Of a stretch of DNA of 64,000 nucleotides, positions 1 to 9,670 are shown one piece after another; within the stretch, counting starts at the first letter, position 1, and each line of letters starts with the position of its first letter. Source of the stretch: Rhizobium sp. BK399 (GTDB lineage: Bacteria > Pseudomonadota > Alphaproteobacteria > Rhizobiales > Rhizobiaceae); NCBI RefSeq assembly GCF_014194695.1, contig NZ_JACIAH010000004.1:124001-188000 (forward strand). Reading direction: 5' to 3'. The translations under genes were made by a program, and so were the position numbers. Below the pieces are notes generated by a model. It was not told where the DNA came from. It did not search any database and saw nothing but the letters and a program-made list of their open reading frames with translations.

Positions 1-664
1 TGTGCAGCGAGGCAGCACCTTCAGCCCACTCCTCGGCCATCCGCCGATAGGTACAGCCTGGCTCCATGACGGCAAGTGTGTCGAGGCGAAGGTTCCTTGC
101 ATCCTTGACGTCAGGATGCTTCGGCGGCAGGACGAGGATCAGCTCCTCGACATAGATCCGTCGCGCATCGAACCCGCCGAGGTCGAGATCGGCATAGCGC
201 GCCCCGTCGAGCGCAGCCTCGGGCGGTCTTGCGACCAATGCGCAATCCAGTTCTTGGGCTAGCACGCTCTGCATGAGCTCCCGTGTCGCCCCCATCGTCA
301 ATTGCAATGAGACGTCCGGCCACAGCGATCCGAAACGCCTGATGACATCAGGGAGCCTGCTCGCGGCCGTGCTTTCCATCGTTCCGATACGCAGCGCGCC
401 CGAGGCAGCGAGCGGCCGCACGGCCTGCTTTGCTTCTTCGGCCAAGTCAGCAAGACGCGTCGCGTAGGAGAGAAAGATCGTGCCTTCACGCGTCAGCGAC
501 ATCTTCTTGCCATCGCGCGAGAACAGCGCCACCCCGAGATCCTCTTCGAGCTGCTGGATGCGCGTCGTGACATTCGACGGTACCCGGCCTATCGCCGCCG
601 CGGCCTTCGTGACGCTGCAGGTCGATGCGACCGCCTGAAAGATTTCGATTGAGGACAGATCCAT
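1..664 (-). CDS. LysR-family transcriptional regulator, C-terminus cut by window edge
   Basis: Reading the minus strand from an ATG at 664, the product starts MDLSSIEIFQAVA and carries a LysR winged-helix domain in about the first 60 residues (TKAAAAIG, then NVTTRIQQLEEDLG, LFSRDGKKMSLT). The start of the substrate-binding domain follows. The gene runs past base 1, so about 220 residues are visible and the last 70-80 are missing. LysR proteins usually act as tetrameric activators controlled by a small ligand; the ligand and target genes cannot be told from this fragment. The next gene upstream is transcribed in the same direction but separated by a strong terminator hairpin, so this regulator is probably its own transcription unit. 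Confidence 0.85.
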   Translation of the reverse strand, partial: MDLSSIEIFQAVASTCSVTKAAAAIGRVPSNVTTRIQQLEEDLGVALFSRDGKKMSLTREGTIFLSYATRLADLAEEAKQAVRPLAASGALRIGTMESTAASRLPDVIRRFGSLWPDVSLQLTMGATRELMQSVLAQELDCALVARPPEAALDGARYADLDLGGFDARRIYVEELILVLPPKHPDVKDARNLRLDTLAVMEPGCTYRRMAEEWAEGAASLH

Positions 665-781
665 ATTTTCACTTACAGCGAATATCGGAGGGGCTTTATT
701 CTCGATCTGGAAATGAAAATCAACCCGAGCTCTTGTTTGAACCGCGCCTCGCCGCGCGACTTTCCGTCACATCCAAGAAAC

Positions 782-815
782 GAAAGAGCCGCCGGATCGC
801 TCCGGCGGCTCTTTC
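782..815 (-). terminator. Perfect 15-bp stem terminator after the DUF882 gene
   Basis: Bases 782-796 and 801-815 are perfect reverse complements (GAAAGAGCCGCCGGA arms) around a TCGC loop. The hairpin lies just downstream of the DUF882 gene stop at 835 and, on the minus strand, is followed by CTTTCGTTTC. It probably terminates that transcript and insulates the LysR gene. Confidence 0.8.
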
Positions 816-834
816 GAAATTCCTTGTGGAACCA

Positions 835-2733
835 TCAGTTCGATACGAACTTCCGCACTTCCATGAAGTTGACTGCACTACCGCTGAAGCGGCCAGGATC
901 AATGGACGCCGTCTTGGTAAAGCCTTCAGCATAGACTGCAGTCGGCTGGGCGCGAAGTGTCTGGCTGACGAAACGCGGCGCCTTCACCGGCTTGGTGACC
1001 ATCTCCATCCGGGAGTTGGTGAGCGCCCACTGCGAGATGATCTTCTGCGTCAGCTTCGGTTCGGTCCGAACGGTAGCCCGGCTGGCGTCGGCCTCCGCGG
1101 CCTCATGCTTTGTCGGGCGGCCACCCTTGGTCGGCAGACCCTGAGCTACACCGCTAGCATCGGATGACTTCGGCGCATCGAAGCCATCGCCAAAGCTTGC
1201 TGATTTCGTAGCCGGCGCGAGTGCAGCGAGCTGCAACGGAGCCTTTTCGCTTGGAACCTTTTGCGGTATCGCCGCGTTAATAGCCTGCTCGACGCTCGTG
1301 ACCGGCGGCTGGTTGGACGCGACCTGACGGTCGCCATCACCATTCTGCTGGTCAAGGGCATCGGCAACGGCCGGAGAAAGCGTATCTTCCTGGTCTGCCA
1401 CATCGTCGTCGGCTTCAGCATCGGCATCCGCCGCAGCCAGAAGTTTTTCGGCAAGCGCCGGTCGTTCACCCGGCGTTGGAACCGCTGCGAGATTCCCCGT
1501 CATCGCAGACGGATCGGCCGAAGCGACTTCCGCATCGCCTGGAGAGCGGCGCGGTCCGAGCAGAGATGGAACCGGTACGCTGTAGGCGCTCAGATCCGCA
1601 AACTGCTGCTGACCTTGCTCGGTCACAGCAGAAAGCGCTTGTTGCGCTGCATTTCCGGACTGTGGAGCAACGAGGGCGCTGGCGACTTCGCTGCCGCCCG
1701 GCTGATTGGCGAACGCCGGACGCACCTGCGGAACCGGCGCATTGACACTTGCGACCTCAGTAGCCTGCGCGGGCGCCTGCTCGCCGGGATTGGCGGCGTT
1801 CGGCATATTGGCCGCCGGCGGCGACGCCTTCGCAACCGCCACCGCTGCGCTGCTATCATCATCGGAACTGTCTTCGGCTTCGTCCGCGCCGCCGCCAAAC
1901 AGGGCGGCAAACAGTGTCTTATGCTTCGGCTGATCGCCCGACGACGAGCCCGCATAGGCGCCGGAGCTGGCCATCTGCACCTGCGTCGAGCTCACGCGAC
2001 GCTTGTAGTCAGCCACCGCCTGCTCGTAACCCGGCAGCGGACGGCCATCCGCGGGGATGTGCATCGTGTTGCCATTCGGGAAGAGCCGGACCAGTTCCTC
2101 GCGGCTCATGCGTGGCCAGGCGCGAACGCCGCCGACATCCATGTGCACGAAGGGAGAACCGGATTTCGGATAGAATCCAACGCCGCCGACCTGCATTTTC
2201 ATGCCGATTCCGCGCAAAGTCGCCAGTTTGACGTCAGGAATGAAGAAATCCATCGCCTTGCCGAGCATGTGCTGGCTCTTCTCGGCGACGCCGGAATTGC
2301 GGGAGCGACCCTTCAGCATGGCATTGGTGGCAGGCGAGCGGAAGCCGCAGACGACGTTGATGTAGTCGCGCGAGCCGCTCTGCCGGTAGACTTCCCAGAT
2401 GAGATCGAAAAGGCGCGGGTCCATCCTCGTCGGCTGGTTCTTGCGCCAATCGCGAAGGAAGCGGTTCAGCTGCTCGAGACCCTTCGGGTCGTACCGGCCG
2501 TTGCGCTTGTAAGTGATGACGGCCTTTTCGCCGGTGTGAATGAAATAGAGTTTGAGGCTACGCGTTTCGCCGGCCGCTTCGGAAGGCGAGCTGACCAGAA
2601 CCGGCGACGAAACAGCGAGTGCGAGAAGGGCGGCCATAGCCGTCCTAAACACCTTTCCGCAAAGGTCCGTGTACCTATTGCGCCAGCTCAAGCGCGAAGG
2701 TCTCGTATTCCCATTCAGATCCGGCAAACTCAA
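835..2733 (-). CDS. DUF882 / M15-like secreted envelope protein
   Basis: A 632-residue protein with an N-terminal hydrophobic export segment (about residues 30-52) and a DUF882 (YcbK-like, M15A peptidase fold) domain at about 58-220. The zinc-site motifs SQHMLGKAMDFF and HMDVGGVRAWPR are both visible, as expected for a peptidoglycan peptidase-like fold. The remaining 400 residues are low-complexity, rich in Ala, Pro, Asp and Ser, and probably disordered. The longest frame opens with TTG at 2733, preceded by a weak GGGGAT ribosome site; no ATG gives a complete signal peptide before residue 33, so the start is uncertain. A long antisense open frame covers the gene but is a codon-bias shadow. 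Role in cell-wall remodelling is inferred from the family. Confidence 0.85.
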   Translation of the reverse strand: MSLPDLNGNTRPSRLSWRNRYTDLCGKVFRTAMAALLALAVSSPVLVSSPSEAAGETRSLKLYFIHTGEKAVITYKRNGRYDPKGLEQLNRFLRDWRKNQPTRMDPRLFDLIWEVYRQSGSRDYINVVCGFRSPATNAMLKGRSRNSGVAEKSQHMLGKAMDFFIPDVKLATLRGIGMKMQVGGVGFYPKSGSPFVHMDVGGVRAWPRMSREELVRLFPNGNTMHIPADGRPLPGYEQAVADYKRRVSSTQVQMASSGAYAGSSSGDQPKHKTLFAALFGGGADEAEDSSDDDSSAAVAVAKASPPAANMPNAANPGEQAPAQATEVASVNAPVPQVRPAFANQPGGSEVASALVAPQSGNAAQQALSAVTEQGQQQFADLSAYSVPVPSLLGPRRSPGDAEVASADPSAMTGNLAAVPTPGERPALAEKLLAAADADAEADDDVADQEDTLSPAVADALDQQNGDGDRQVASNQPPVTSVEQAINAAIPQKVPSEKAPLQLAALAPATKSASFGDGFDAPKSSDASGVAQGLPTKGGRPTKHEAAEADASRATVRTEPKLTQKIISQWALTNSRMEMVTKPVKAPRFVSQTLRAQPTAVYAEGFTKTASIDPGRFSGSAVNFMEVRKFVSN

Positions 2734-2906
2734 TCCCCGTCAGACAGCCGATAGTCCCTCTTTGACACCGTTGGCTGTTAAATGCGGTCACACGATGGCA
2801 AAAATGCCACACGTGATCAACCTTTTCCTTACATAATGAACAGGCCACTAACAAGTGGTTTATGATTGGTAACAAAAGATGATTGCCGGAGAGTTAATTT
2901 AGGCGA

Positions 2907-4460
2907 TTATGCGGCGTCCTTCTGCGGATTGTCCGGATCTATGCCGTAATCCTTGAGTTTTCGGTACAATGTGGATCGTCCGATGCCCAATTTTCGAGCC
3001 ACTTGACTCATCTGCCCTCGGTAGAATTTAAGGGCGAATCGGATCAATTCCTCTTCCACATCCGCAAGCTTTCGCACTTCCCCGGCTGGGTTTGTGCTGG
3101 CAATCGCGTTATCGGGCGCCTCCGTGATTCGTGCGACGGCCTCTTCGACGCTGGCCTGATGGGCCGGATAGGTGGCGGCCGAGGCGTCACTTTGGCGGTC
3201 GAGGCGCGTGTTATCGGCGACGAGCGCCAGATGATCGACGACATCGTATTCCGGTAGCTGGGCGGCAATCTGCGGGAAGTCCGCTTCGCTCAGTTCGCCG
3301 CCCTCGGCAAGGACGACCGCGCGGAAAATCGCATTCTCGAGCTGACGAATGTTACCCGGCCAGTCATAGGCAGTGAGCAGGGCCAGCGCGCCGGCGCTCA
3401 CCGACATGCGGTGACCGCCCTTCTGCTCGCTCGAGAAGCGCTCGGTGAAGACCCGCACGAGATGCGGAATATCTTCCTTGCGCTTGCGAAGTGCTGGAAT
3501 GGTGATCGGGAAAACGTTAAGTCGATAGTAGAGATCTTCACGGAAATGCCCGTTCTTGACCTCTTCGATCAGATCCTTGTTGGTCGCCGAGATCAGCCGG
3601 ACATTGACCTTGTGCGCCGTGCGCGCACCAACGGTCTCGATCTCTCCCTGCTGCACGGCGCGTAGCAGCTTGACCTGCACATCGAGCGGCAGGTCGCCGA
3701 TTTCGTCGAGGAAGATGGTGCCGCCATCGGCTTCCATGAACTTGCCGATGTGCTTTTCGGTGGCACCGGTGAAGGCACCCTTCTCGTGGCCGAAGAGAAT
3801 GCTTTCGACCAGATTGTGCGGAATGGCGCCGCAATTGACCGTGACGAACGGCTTGCCGGAGCGGTCGCTGCCGGACTGGATCGCACGAGCAACCAGCTCC
3901 TTGCCTACACCGGACTCGCCTTCAAGCACGACCGGAATGTTCGATTGCGCTGCGCGCTGCGCCAGATCGATGACGCGGAGCATCGCCGGGCTTGCCGAAA
4001 CGATGTCGTCGAAGCCGACCGCGCCGGACCGGGAGCGCCGGCCGGCCCGTGCCTTGACCTCGCGCTGATCGAGCTTCAGGGCGTTGGAGATCGAATTGGC
4101 AATCCGCTCCGGAGAGACCGGCTTGACGACGAAATCGAAGGCGCCGGCACGCATCGCCTGCACCACGGTCTCGATGCCGCCCTGCCCTGTCTGGACAATG
4201 ACAGGAACATGCGTGCCGAATTCGTGCAGTGCTTCCAGGAATTCGAGGCCCGTCATCTCGGGCATCATCAGGTCGAGAACGATGACGTTGTAGAGGCCAC
4301 TGCCTCTCTTCACCATCTCCAGCCCGATCCGGCCGTTTTCCGCCTGATGGACGACGTGGCCGTGACGCTCTATCGCGTTCTTGAGCAGTCGACGCTGGAT
4401 CGGGTCGTCCTCGACGACGAGTATCTGCGCTGCACCCTTGAGCTCATGGTAACCGGTCAT
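2907..4460 (-). CDS. Sigma-54-dependent response regulator (receiver, AAA+, Fis HTH)
   Basis: A 517-residue NtrC-class regulator. The receiver domain has phosphoacceptor D63 (VLDLMMPEMTG) and conserved K113. The AAA+ domain has Walker A GESGVGKE at 181-188, the sigma-54 contact loop GAFTGA at 228-233 and Walker B LDEIGD near 251. The C-terminus ends with a Fis-type helix-turn-helix (ARKLGIGRSTLYRKLKDYG). All parts needed for sigma-54 activation are present. No sensor kinase gene is adjacent, so its signal is unknown. It is divergent from the oligoendopeptidase gene, with about 200 bases between them. Confidence 0.95.
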   Translation of the reverse strand: MTGYHELKGAAQILVVEDDPIQRRLLKNAIERHGHVVHQAENGRIGLEMVKRGSGLYNVIVLDLMMPEMTGLEFLEALHEFGTHVPVIVQTGQGGIETVVQAMRAGAFDFVVKPVSPERIANSISNALKLDQREVKARAGRRSRSGAVGFDDIVSASPAMLRVIDLAQRAAQSNIPVVLEGESGVGKELVARAIQSGSDRSGKPFVTVNCGAIPHNLVESILFGHEKGAFTGATEKHIGKFMEADGGTIFLDEIGDLPLDVQVKLLRAVQQGEIETVGARTAHKVNVRLISATNKDLIEEVKNGHFREDLYYRLNVFPITIPALRKRKEDIPHLVRVFTERFSSEQKGGHRMSVSAGALALLTAYDWPGNIRQLENAIFRAVVLAEGGELSEADFPQIAAQLPEYDVVDHLALVADNTRLDRQSDASAATYPAHQASVEEAVARITEAPDNAIASTNPAGEVRKLADVEEELIRFALKFYRGQMSQVARKLGIGRSTLYRKLKDYGIDPDNPQKDAA

Positions 4461-4664
4461 TGCTGCCTCACTTCATGCGAAACCTGGAGGCACTCTCGCA
4501 GAAAGGCTTGAACATCCAGTTTTGAGAAACAATTGCATTTTAACGTTTGTGACGAGGCCGAATCCGACCCGAAACGGAGCTTGTGGGCAGCCGAAAGCCC
4601 CTTGATGCCAAGCCTTTAGCGGCATAGACAGTCAAGCCTGTCGCAAACGAGGAAGAGGACCCCG

Positions 4665-6524
4665 ATGATGAAAAACATGCTCTCCGGCACCACCATTAAG
4701 TTTTCGGCAAGTTCTGCTGCCTCTGCGACCGATGCCGCTCTCGGCGAGCTGCCGACCTGGAAACTGCAGGATCTCTACCCCTCTGCCACGTCCACCGCCT
4801 TCACTGGCGACATGGAAAAAGCCGGAAAGCAGGCAATCGCTTTCGAAGAGAAGTGGAAGGGCAAGCTCGCCGACGCCGCGAGCAAGAAGGGCGCGGAGGG
4901 AATCGGCCAGGCACTGAAGGAATATGAGGCGCTGGACGACATCATCGGACGCCTCGGCTCCTTCGCCGGGCTTACCTATTTCTCCGACACGTCGAACCCG
5001 GTGAACGGCAAGCTCTATGGCGACGCCCAGGCGAAGATCACCGAATTCTCCAGCCACCTCCTGTTTTTCGCGCTCGAGCTCAACCGCATCGACGACGCCG
5101 TGATCGATGCCTGCATGGCAAACGACCCCGATGCAGGCCACTATCGCCCCTGGCTCGTCGATCTGCGCAAGGACAAGCCCTACCAGCTGGAAGACAAGCT
5201 GGAACAGCTGTTCCTGGAAAAGTCGATGACCTCGGCCGCAGCCTTCAACCGCCTGTTCGACGAGACAATGGCCGAACTGCGTTTCGACGTCGACGGCGAG
5301 AAGCTGCCGCTCGAAGTCACGCTTAACATGCTGCAGGAAAAGGATCCGGAGATCCGCCGCAAGGGCGCGATGGCGCTGGCGCAGACCTTCAAGGAAAACC
5401 TGCGCACCTTCACGCTGATCACCAACACGCTCGCCAAGGATAAAGACATCTCCGACCGCTGGCGCGGCTTCGAGGACATTGCCGATTCCAGGCACCTTGC
5501 CAACCGCGTCGAGCGCGACGTCGTCGATGCGCTGGCGGCTGCCGTCAAGGAAGCCTATCCCCGCCTCTCGCACCGTTACTACAAGATGAAGGCGAAATGG
5601 CTCGGCATGGACCAGATGAATTTCTGGGACCGCAACGCGCCGCTGCCGGAAACCTCCAGTGCCGTCATCCCCTGGAACGAGGCGAAGGACACGGTTCTAT
5701 CCGCCTATGGCGACTTCGCGCCCGAGATGGCTGAGATCGCCAAGCGCTTCTTCGACGAGCAGTGGATCGACGCTCCTGTTCGTCCCGGCAAGGCACCGGG
5801 TGCGTTCGCCCATCCGACCGTTCCGTCAGCGCATCCCTATGTACTCGTCAACTATCTCGGCAAGCCGCGCGACGTGATGACGCTCGCCCATGAACTTGGC
5901 CACGGCGTCCATCAGGTTCTCGCCGGCGCGCAGGGCGCGCTGATGTGCCAGACGCCGTTGACGCTCGCCGAAACCGCATCCGTCTTCGGCGAAATGCTGA
6001 CCTTCCGCGCCCTCCTCGACAAAACAAAGGACAAGCGTGAGCGCAAGGCGATGCTTGCCCAGAAGGTCGAGGACATGATCAACACGGTCGTGCGCCAGAT
6101 CGCCTTCTATGAATTCGAGCGCAAGGTCCACACCGCCCGCAAGGCCGGCGAGCTGACGTCGGAGGATATCGGCGAACTCTGGCTCTCCGTGCAGTCGGAA
6201 AGCCTCGGGCCGGCGATCAAGATCTCGGAGGGCTATGAGACCTACTGGGCCTATATCCCGCACTTCATCCACTCGCCCTTTTACGTCTACGCCTACGCCT
6301 TCGGCGATTGCCTGGTGAACTCGCTCTACGCCGTCTACCAGAAGGCCGACAAGGGCTTCCAGGAGAAGTATTTCGAGCTTCTGAAGGCCGGCGGCACCAA
6401 GCATCATTCCGAACTTTTGAAGCCGTTCGGCCTCGATGCCACGGATCCGTCGTTCTGGAGCAAGGGGTTGTCGATGATCGAAGGGCTGATCGACGAATTG
6501 GAAGCGCTTGATAAGAGCGCATAG
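4665..6524 (+). CDS. pepF: M3-family oligoendopeptidase F
   Basis: A 619-residue cytosolic metallopeptidase of the M3 (thimet/PepF) family. The zinc motif HELGHGVHQ lies at residues 409-417 (H409, E410, H413), with the downstream ETASVFGE segment that normally gives the third ligand. Length matches bacterial PepF. Two in-frame ATG codons open the gene (4665 and 4668) behind GAGGAAGAGG, so the start is secure to within one codon. It would hydrolyse short peptides, typically 7-17 residues, in peptide turnover. It is followed after 20 bases by pabB, which may be co-transcribed. Confidence 0.93.
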   Translation: MMKNMLSGTTIKFSASSAASATDAALGELPTWKLQDLYPSATSTAFTGDMEKAGKQAIAFEEKWKGKLADAASKKGAEGIGQALKEYEALDDIIGRLGSFAGLTYFSDTSNPVNGKLYGDAQAKITEFSSHLLFFALELNRIDDAVIDACMANDPDAGHYRPWLVDLRKDKPYQLEDKLEQLFLEKSMTSAAAFNRLFDETMAELRFDVDGEKLPLEVTLNMLQEKDPEIRRKGAMALAQTFKENLRTFTLITNTLAKDKDISDRWRGFEDIADSRHLANRVERDVVDALAAAVKEAYPRLSHRYYKMKAKWLGMDQMNFWDRNAPLPETSSAVIPWNEAKDTVLSAYGDFAPEMAEIAKRFFDEQWIDAPVRPGKAPGAFAHPTVPSAHPYVLVNYLGKPRDVMTLAHELGHGVHQVLAGAQGALMCQTPLTLAETASVFGEMLTFRALLDKTKDKRERKAMLAQKVEDMINTVVRQIAFYEFERKVHTARKAGELTSEDIGELWLSVQSESLGPAIKISEGYETYWAYIPHFIHSPFYVYAYAFGDCLVNSLYAVYQKADKGFQEKYFELLKAGGTKHHSELLKPFGLDATDPSFWSKGLSMIEGLIDELEALDKSA

Positions 6525-6544
6525 CTCTCGATCCAAAGGCAGGC

Positions 6545-7705
6545 ATGACCAAGGCTGAACGCTACGTTCTGTTCCGGGATGACACGACCGGGCAAGTGAT
6601 GCTCTTTTCCGATCCGTCGGAGATCATCATCGCCCGGACGCGCGCCGAGTTCCTTGCCGGCCTTGCCCGAATGGAAGAAGCAAAAGCTGCCGGCAAATGG
6701 CTGGCTGGCTACATGGCGTATGAAGGGGGCTACCTCTTCGAGGCGAAGCTGGCGGCATTTCTTCCGGAAGGCCGGGAAACGCCACTGCTCGCCTTCGGCA
6801 TCTTCGATGCACCCGAAGCCGATACCCATCCGCTCGCCGAGCCGACACGGCGCACCGAGAACGGTGAGTTCCTGAGCGACCCCAGGGCCGGCTGGGATTT
6901 TGCTACATATAAAGAGCGCTTCGACCGCCTGCATTGGCACCTGCGCCAGGGCGATTGCTACCAGGCAAACCTCACCATGCCGATCACCGCTCGCTGGGAC
7001 GGCGATCCGCGCGCCGCCTTCTGGTCGCTGATTTCAAGGCAGCCGGTGAAATACGGCGCGCTCGTCGATCTTGGCGGCCCTATCCTGCTTTCGCGCTCCC
7101 CCGAACTCTTCTTCCGTACCGACGAGGACGGCTGGATCGAAACGCACCCGATGAAGGGAACGGCCAAACGTGGCGCCGATGACGCCGAGGACGCGGCGAT
7201 CATCGCCGCGATGCGCGAGGACATCAAAACGCAGGCCGAAAACCGCATGATCGTCGACCTGCTGCGCAACGACATCTCGCGCATCACGGAGGTCGGCACC
7301 CTTGATGTACCGAAACTCTTCGACATCGAGACTTACCCGACCGTGCACCAGATGGTCAGCCACGTGCAGGCGAAACTCCTCTCGGATCTGACCATTCGCG
7401 ATATCTTCTCCGCCCTCTTTCCCTGCGGATCGATCACCGGTGCGCCAAAACTCAGCGCCATGCAGATCCTGCACGCGCTGGAAGACACGCCGCGCGACGC
7501 CTATTGCGGCGCGATCGGCATGATTGCTCCATCAGGCGCCATGCGCTTTTCCGTCGCGATCCGCACCGTCAGCCTGTTTTCCGGCGGCAAGGCGATCTTC
7601 AACGTCGGCGGCGGCATCGTCTTCGATTCCACCGCCGAAGCCGAGTACGAGGAATGCCTGCTGAAGGCGCGGTTTGCGATCGGTGATCAGGAGATCGCGC
7701 GGTGA
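6545..7705 (+). CDS. pabB: Aminodeoxychorismate synthase component I
   Basis: A 386-residue chorismate-binding enzyme. The C-terminal half holds the family core: RSPELFF, THPMKGTAKRG, the ENRMIVDLLRND segment and the PCGSITGAPKLSAM motif, ending with VGGGIVFDSTAEAEYEECLLKA. With an amidotransferase partner (not in this window) it makes 4-amino-4-deoxychorismate from chorismate for folate synthesis. The short N-terminal region is typical of the compact form that pairs with a PabC-like partner. The next gene overlaps by four bases (ATGA), showing translational coupling with the likely lyase. Confidence 0.92.
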   Translation: MTKAERYVLFRDDTTGQVMLFSDPSEIIIARTRAEFLAGLARMEEAKAAGKWLAGYMAYEGGYLFEAKLAAFLPEGRETPLLAFGIFDAPEADTHPLAEPTRRTENGEFLSDPRAGWDFATYKERFDRLHWHLRQGDCYQANLTMPITARWDGDPRAAFWSLISRQPVKYGALVDLGGPILLSRSPELFFRTDEDGWIETHPMKGTAKRGADDAEDAAIIAAMREDIKTQAENRMIVDLLRNDISRITEVGTLDVPKLFDIETYPTVHQMVSHVQAKLLSDLTIRDIFSALFPCGSITGAPKLSAMQILHALEDTPRDAYCGAIGMIAPSGAMRFSVAIRTVSLFSGGKAIFNVGGGIVFDSTAEAEYEECLLKARFAIGDQEIAR

Positions 7706-8328
7706 ACGACTTCTCGCTGATCGAAACACTGCGCTGGGAGCCGGAAATTGGTTTCGTCAGGCTGCGTCTGCATCTTGCCCGCCTCTCCCGCTCCGCCCGC
7801 CGCATCGGCTTTCCCGACCCAACAGACGCAGCCGCGAAACTGGAAGCGGCGGTTGCCGGGGCCACGACACCCCTGCGAATGCGGTTGACGCTTGATCGAC
7901 TGGGGCAAATCGAGGTCACCGCTGCGCCTTTCGCACCGATACCCGAGGGCATCATATGGAAGGTCCGGATTGCCAAAACCCGTCTCGATTCCGCCGATAA
8001 ACTGCTGCGGATGAAGACGACACGGCGCGGCGTTTACGAGACTGCGCGCGCAGAATGTCCGGTGTCCGAAGCCGACGAAGTGCTGCTTCTGAACGAGCGC
8101 GGCGAGGTCTGCGAAGGTACGATCACCTCGGTCTTCCTCGACGACGGCTCGGGCACGCTGCGCACGCCGCCGATCTCCTGCGGCCTGCTATCAGGCGTCT
8201 TGCGCACGGAACTGATTTGCCAACGCAAGGCCCGCGTTGGACGGATCTCCGTAGACGATCTGACGGCCGGAAAGCTCTACATGGGCAATTCGCTGCGCGG
8301 GCTGATCCCGGCCCGGATCGTCGGCTAG
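7702..8328 (+). CDS. pabC: Class IV aminotransferase, probable 4-amino-4-deoxychorismate lyase
   Basis: A 208-residue fold-type IV PLP enzyme, shorter than the usual 260-290 but common in this form beside pabB in alphaproteobacteria. Visible marks are the LETLRWEPEIGFVRLRLHLARL opening, the catalytic-lysine region (KTTRRGVYE), ADEVLLLNERGEVCEGTITSVFL and the GLLSGVLRTEL and GKLYMGNSLRGLIPA blocks. It overlaps pabB by ATGA. The likely reaction is release of pyruvate and 4-aminobenzoate from aminodeoxychorismate; branched-chain or D-amino-acid aminotransferase activity is possible by sequence alone, but the coupling favours PabC. Its stop overlaps the stop of the convergent cyclase gene at CTAG. 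Confidence 0.85.
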   Translation: MNDFSLIETLRWEPEIGFVRLRLHLARLSRSARRIGFPDPTDAAAKLEAAVAGATTPLRMRLTLDRLGQIEVTAAPFAPIPEGIIWKVRIAKTRLDSADKLLRMKTTRRGVYETARAECPVSEADEVLLLNERGEVCEGTITSVFLDDGSGTLRTPPISCGLLSGVLRTELICQRKARVGRISVDDLTAGKLYMGNSLRGLIPARIVG

Positions 8329-9233
8329 GCCACGATCTTCAGCCGGTCCCTGCCGCTTTGCTTGGCGATATACAAGGCTTCGTCCGCACGGGCATAGACC
8401 TCACGTGCCGTCTCGCCGGATCGCAACTCGGCCAATCCCGCCGAGCAGGTATAAGAGAAGGACGGTGCGGCCGGGATCGGACGGGCTAAGCGTACCATTG
8501 CGATGATGCGCTCGATGATCAACTCGGCCTGCGCCAGGGTCGTATCCGGCAGGATCAGCATGAACTCCTCGCCACCGATCCGCCCGAAACTGTCGCGCCG
8601 GCGGATGACCGGCTGCACGCGGCGCGAGAAATCGATCAGCACATCATCACCGACCTGATGGCCGTAGACGTCATTGATGCGCTTGAAGAAGTCGAGATCG
8701 ATGATGCAGATGCAGCCGGCAATACCGGGATTGGCGGAGTCTTGCTGCGCGATCAGGCTTTCCAGCGCCGCCATCATGAAGCGGCGGTTGGAGATGCTGG
8801 TGAGTTCATCCGTCTGCGAGGCCCGCAGCGCAAAGTCACGATCCTGTCGCACATCGCGCTCGCTCTGCTTCAGATGCGTGATGTCGCTGGCGATGCAAAG
8901 CATCCAGCCATCTTTCTGCACTGTCTCCGTCATCCAGAACCAGCGCCCATCGACGACATCGGTTTCGAAAGCCCTGAACGGCAACTTGCCCCGGCGCGAT
9001 TGCGCGGAAACGAGCCACACCTCGAAATCAGCGGTGCGAATGATTGTCCCCTTGCCGGCGCGCGTATTGCGCCGCATCAGCTCTGACCACAAGGGTGTTT
9101 CGTCGGGTTCGATGGCGAAGGTCGAACGAAAGGCCGGATTTGCATAGCGCAGCCGGTCTTCCTGATCGTAAAGCGCGATCAGGACGGCGCTGTCTTCCTG
9201 CAACTCGGCAAGCCGCTCCGATATCTGGTTCAT
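8325..9233 (-). CDS. PAS-GGDEF diguanylate cyclase
   Basis: A 302-residue cytosolic protein with an N-terminal PAS-like sensor (about residues 10-125) and a C-terminal GGDEF domain. The active-site motif is GGEEF, with an inhibitory I-site RxxD (RRRD) exactly five residues before it, so active, product-inhibited c-di-GMP synthesis is expected. No EAL domain and no membrane segment are present. The gene is convergent with the pabC-like gene, sharing the CTAG where both stop codons overlap. The PAS ligand is unknown. Confidence 0.93.
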   Translation of the reverse strand: MNQISERLAELQEDSAVLIALYDQEDRLRYANPAFRSTFAIEPDETPLWSELMRRNTRAGKGTIIRTADFEVWLVSAQSRRGKLPFRAFETDVVDGRWFWMTETVQKDGWMLCIASDITHLKQSERDVRQDRDFALRASQTDELTSISNRRFMMAALESLIAQQDSANPGIAGCICIIDLDFFKRINDVYGHQVGDDVLIDFSRRVQPVIRRRDSFGRIGGEEFMLILPDTTLAQAELIIERIIAMVRLARPIPAAPSFSYTCSAGLAELRSGETAREVYARADEALYIAKQSGRDRLKIVA

Positions 9234-9365
9234 CCGATTGTTCCGGGCGTGCTGACTTCAACGGTTCGCACCTTGGAGCAGAATTCTAAAAAGAATATGG
9301 ATGGCTCCTCAGCAATTGAATATTCACATACGTCGGAACGCAACGCCCTGAAAGGAAATTCTGCG

Positions 9366-9650
9366 ATGTTCATCCTCGCCCTGACTTACGTGAAGCCGAA
9401 CGAGGAAGCCGACAAGCAGATGGAGCCGCATATGGCCTGGGTCAGGGAAGGCTATGCACGGGGCTGGTTTCTCGCCTCCGGCCGCAAGGTGCCGCGCACC
9501 GGCGGCGTGGTCCTTGCCGTCGGCCAGCGCGCCGAAGTCGAGGCCTATGTCGCCGAGGACCCGTTCACGGTGCATGGCATCGCCGAATACGAAATCACTG
9601 AGGTAGCCATCACGACCACGGCTGAAGGGCTGGATCTCCTGAAGAGCTGA
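9366..9650 (+). CDS. YciI-family protein
   Basis: A 94-residue protein starting MFILALTY behind GAAAGGAAA. A longer frame from 9249 exists but its extra N-terminus is not family-like. It contains the YciI fold (ferredoxin-like), with H24 of EPHMAWVREGY and the DPF loop (EDPFTVHGIAEYEI). YciI proteins are small and mostly of unknown function, some related to muconolactone isomerase-type enzymes. It leads a cluster with the NTF2-like and DUF3445 genes (20 and 9 base gaps). Confidence 0.85.
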   Translation: MFILALTYVKPNEEADKQMEPHMAWVREGYARGWFLASGRKVPRTGGVVLAVGQRAEVEAYVAEDPFTVHGIAEYEITEVAITTTAEGLDLLKS

Positions 9651-9670
9651 ACGATCACGACAGGAACGAC

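Noticed and set aside
1261..2754. Long plus-strand open frame of 497 codons opposite the DUF882 gene
   Set aside because: Its sequence is Arg/Gly-rich without domains and mirrors the codon bias of the minus-strand gene; no ribosome site.
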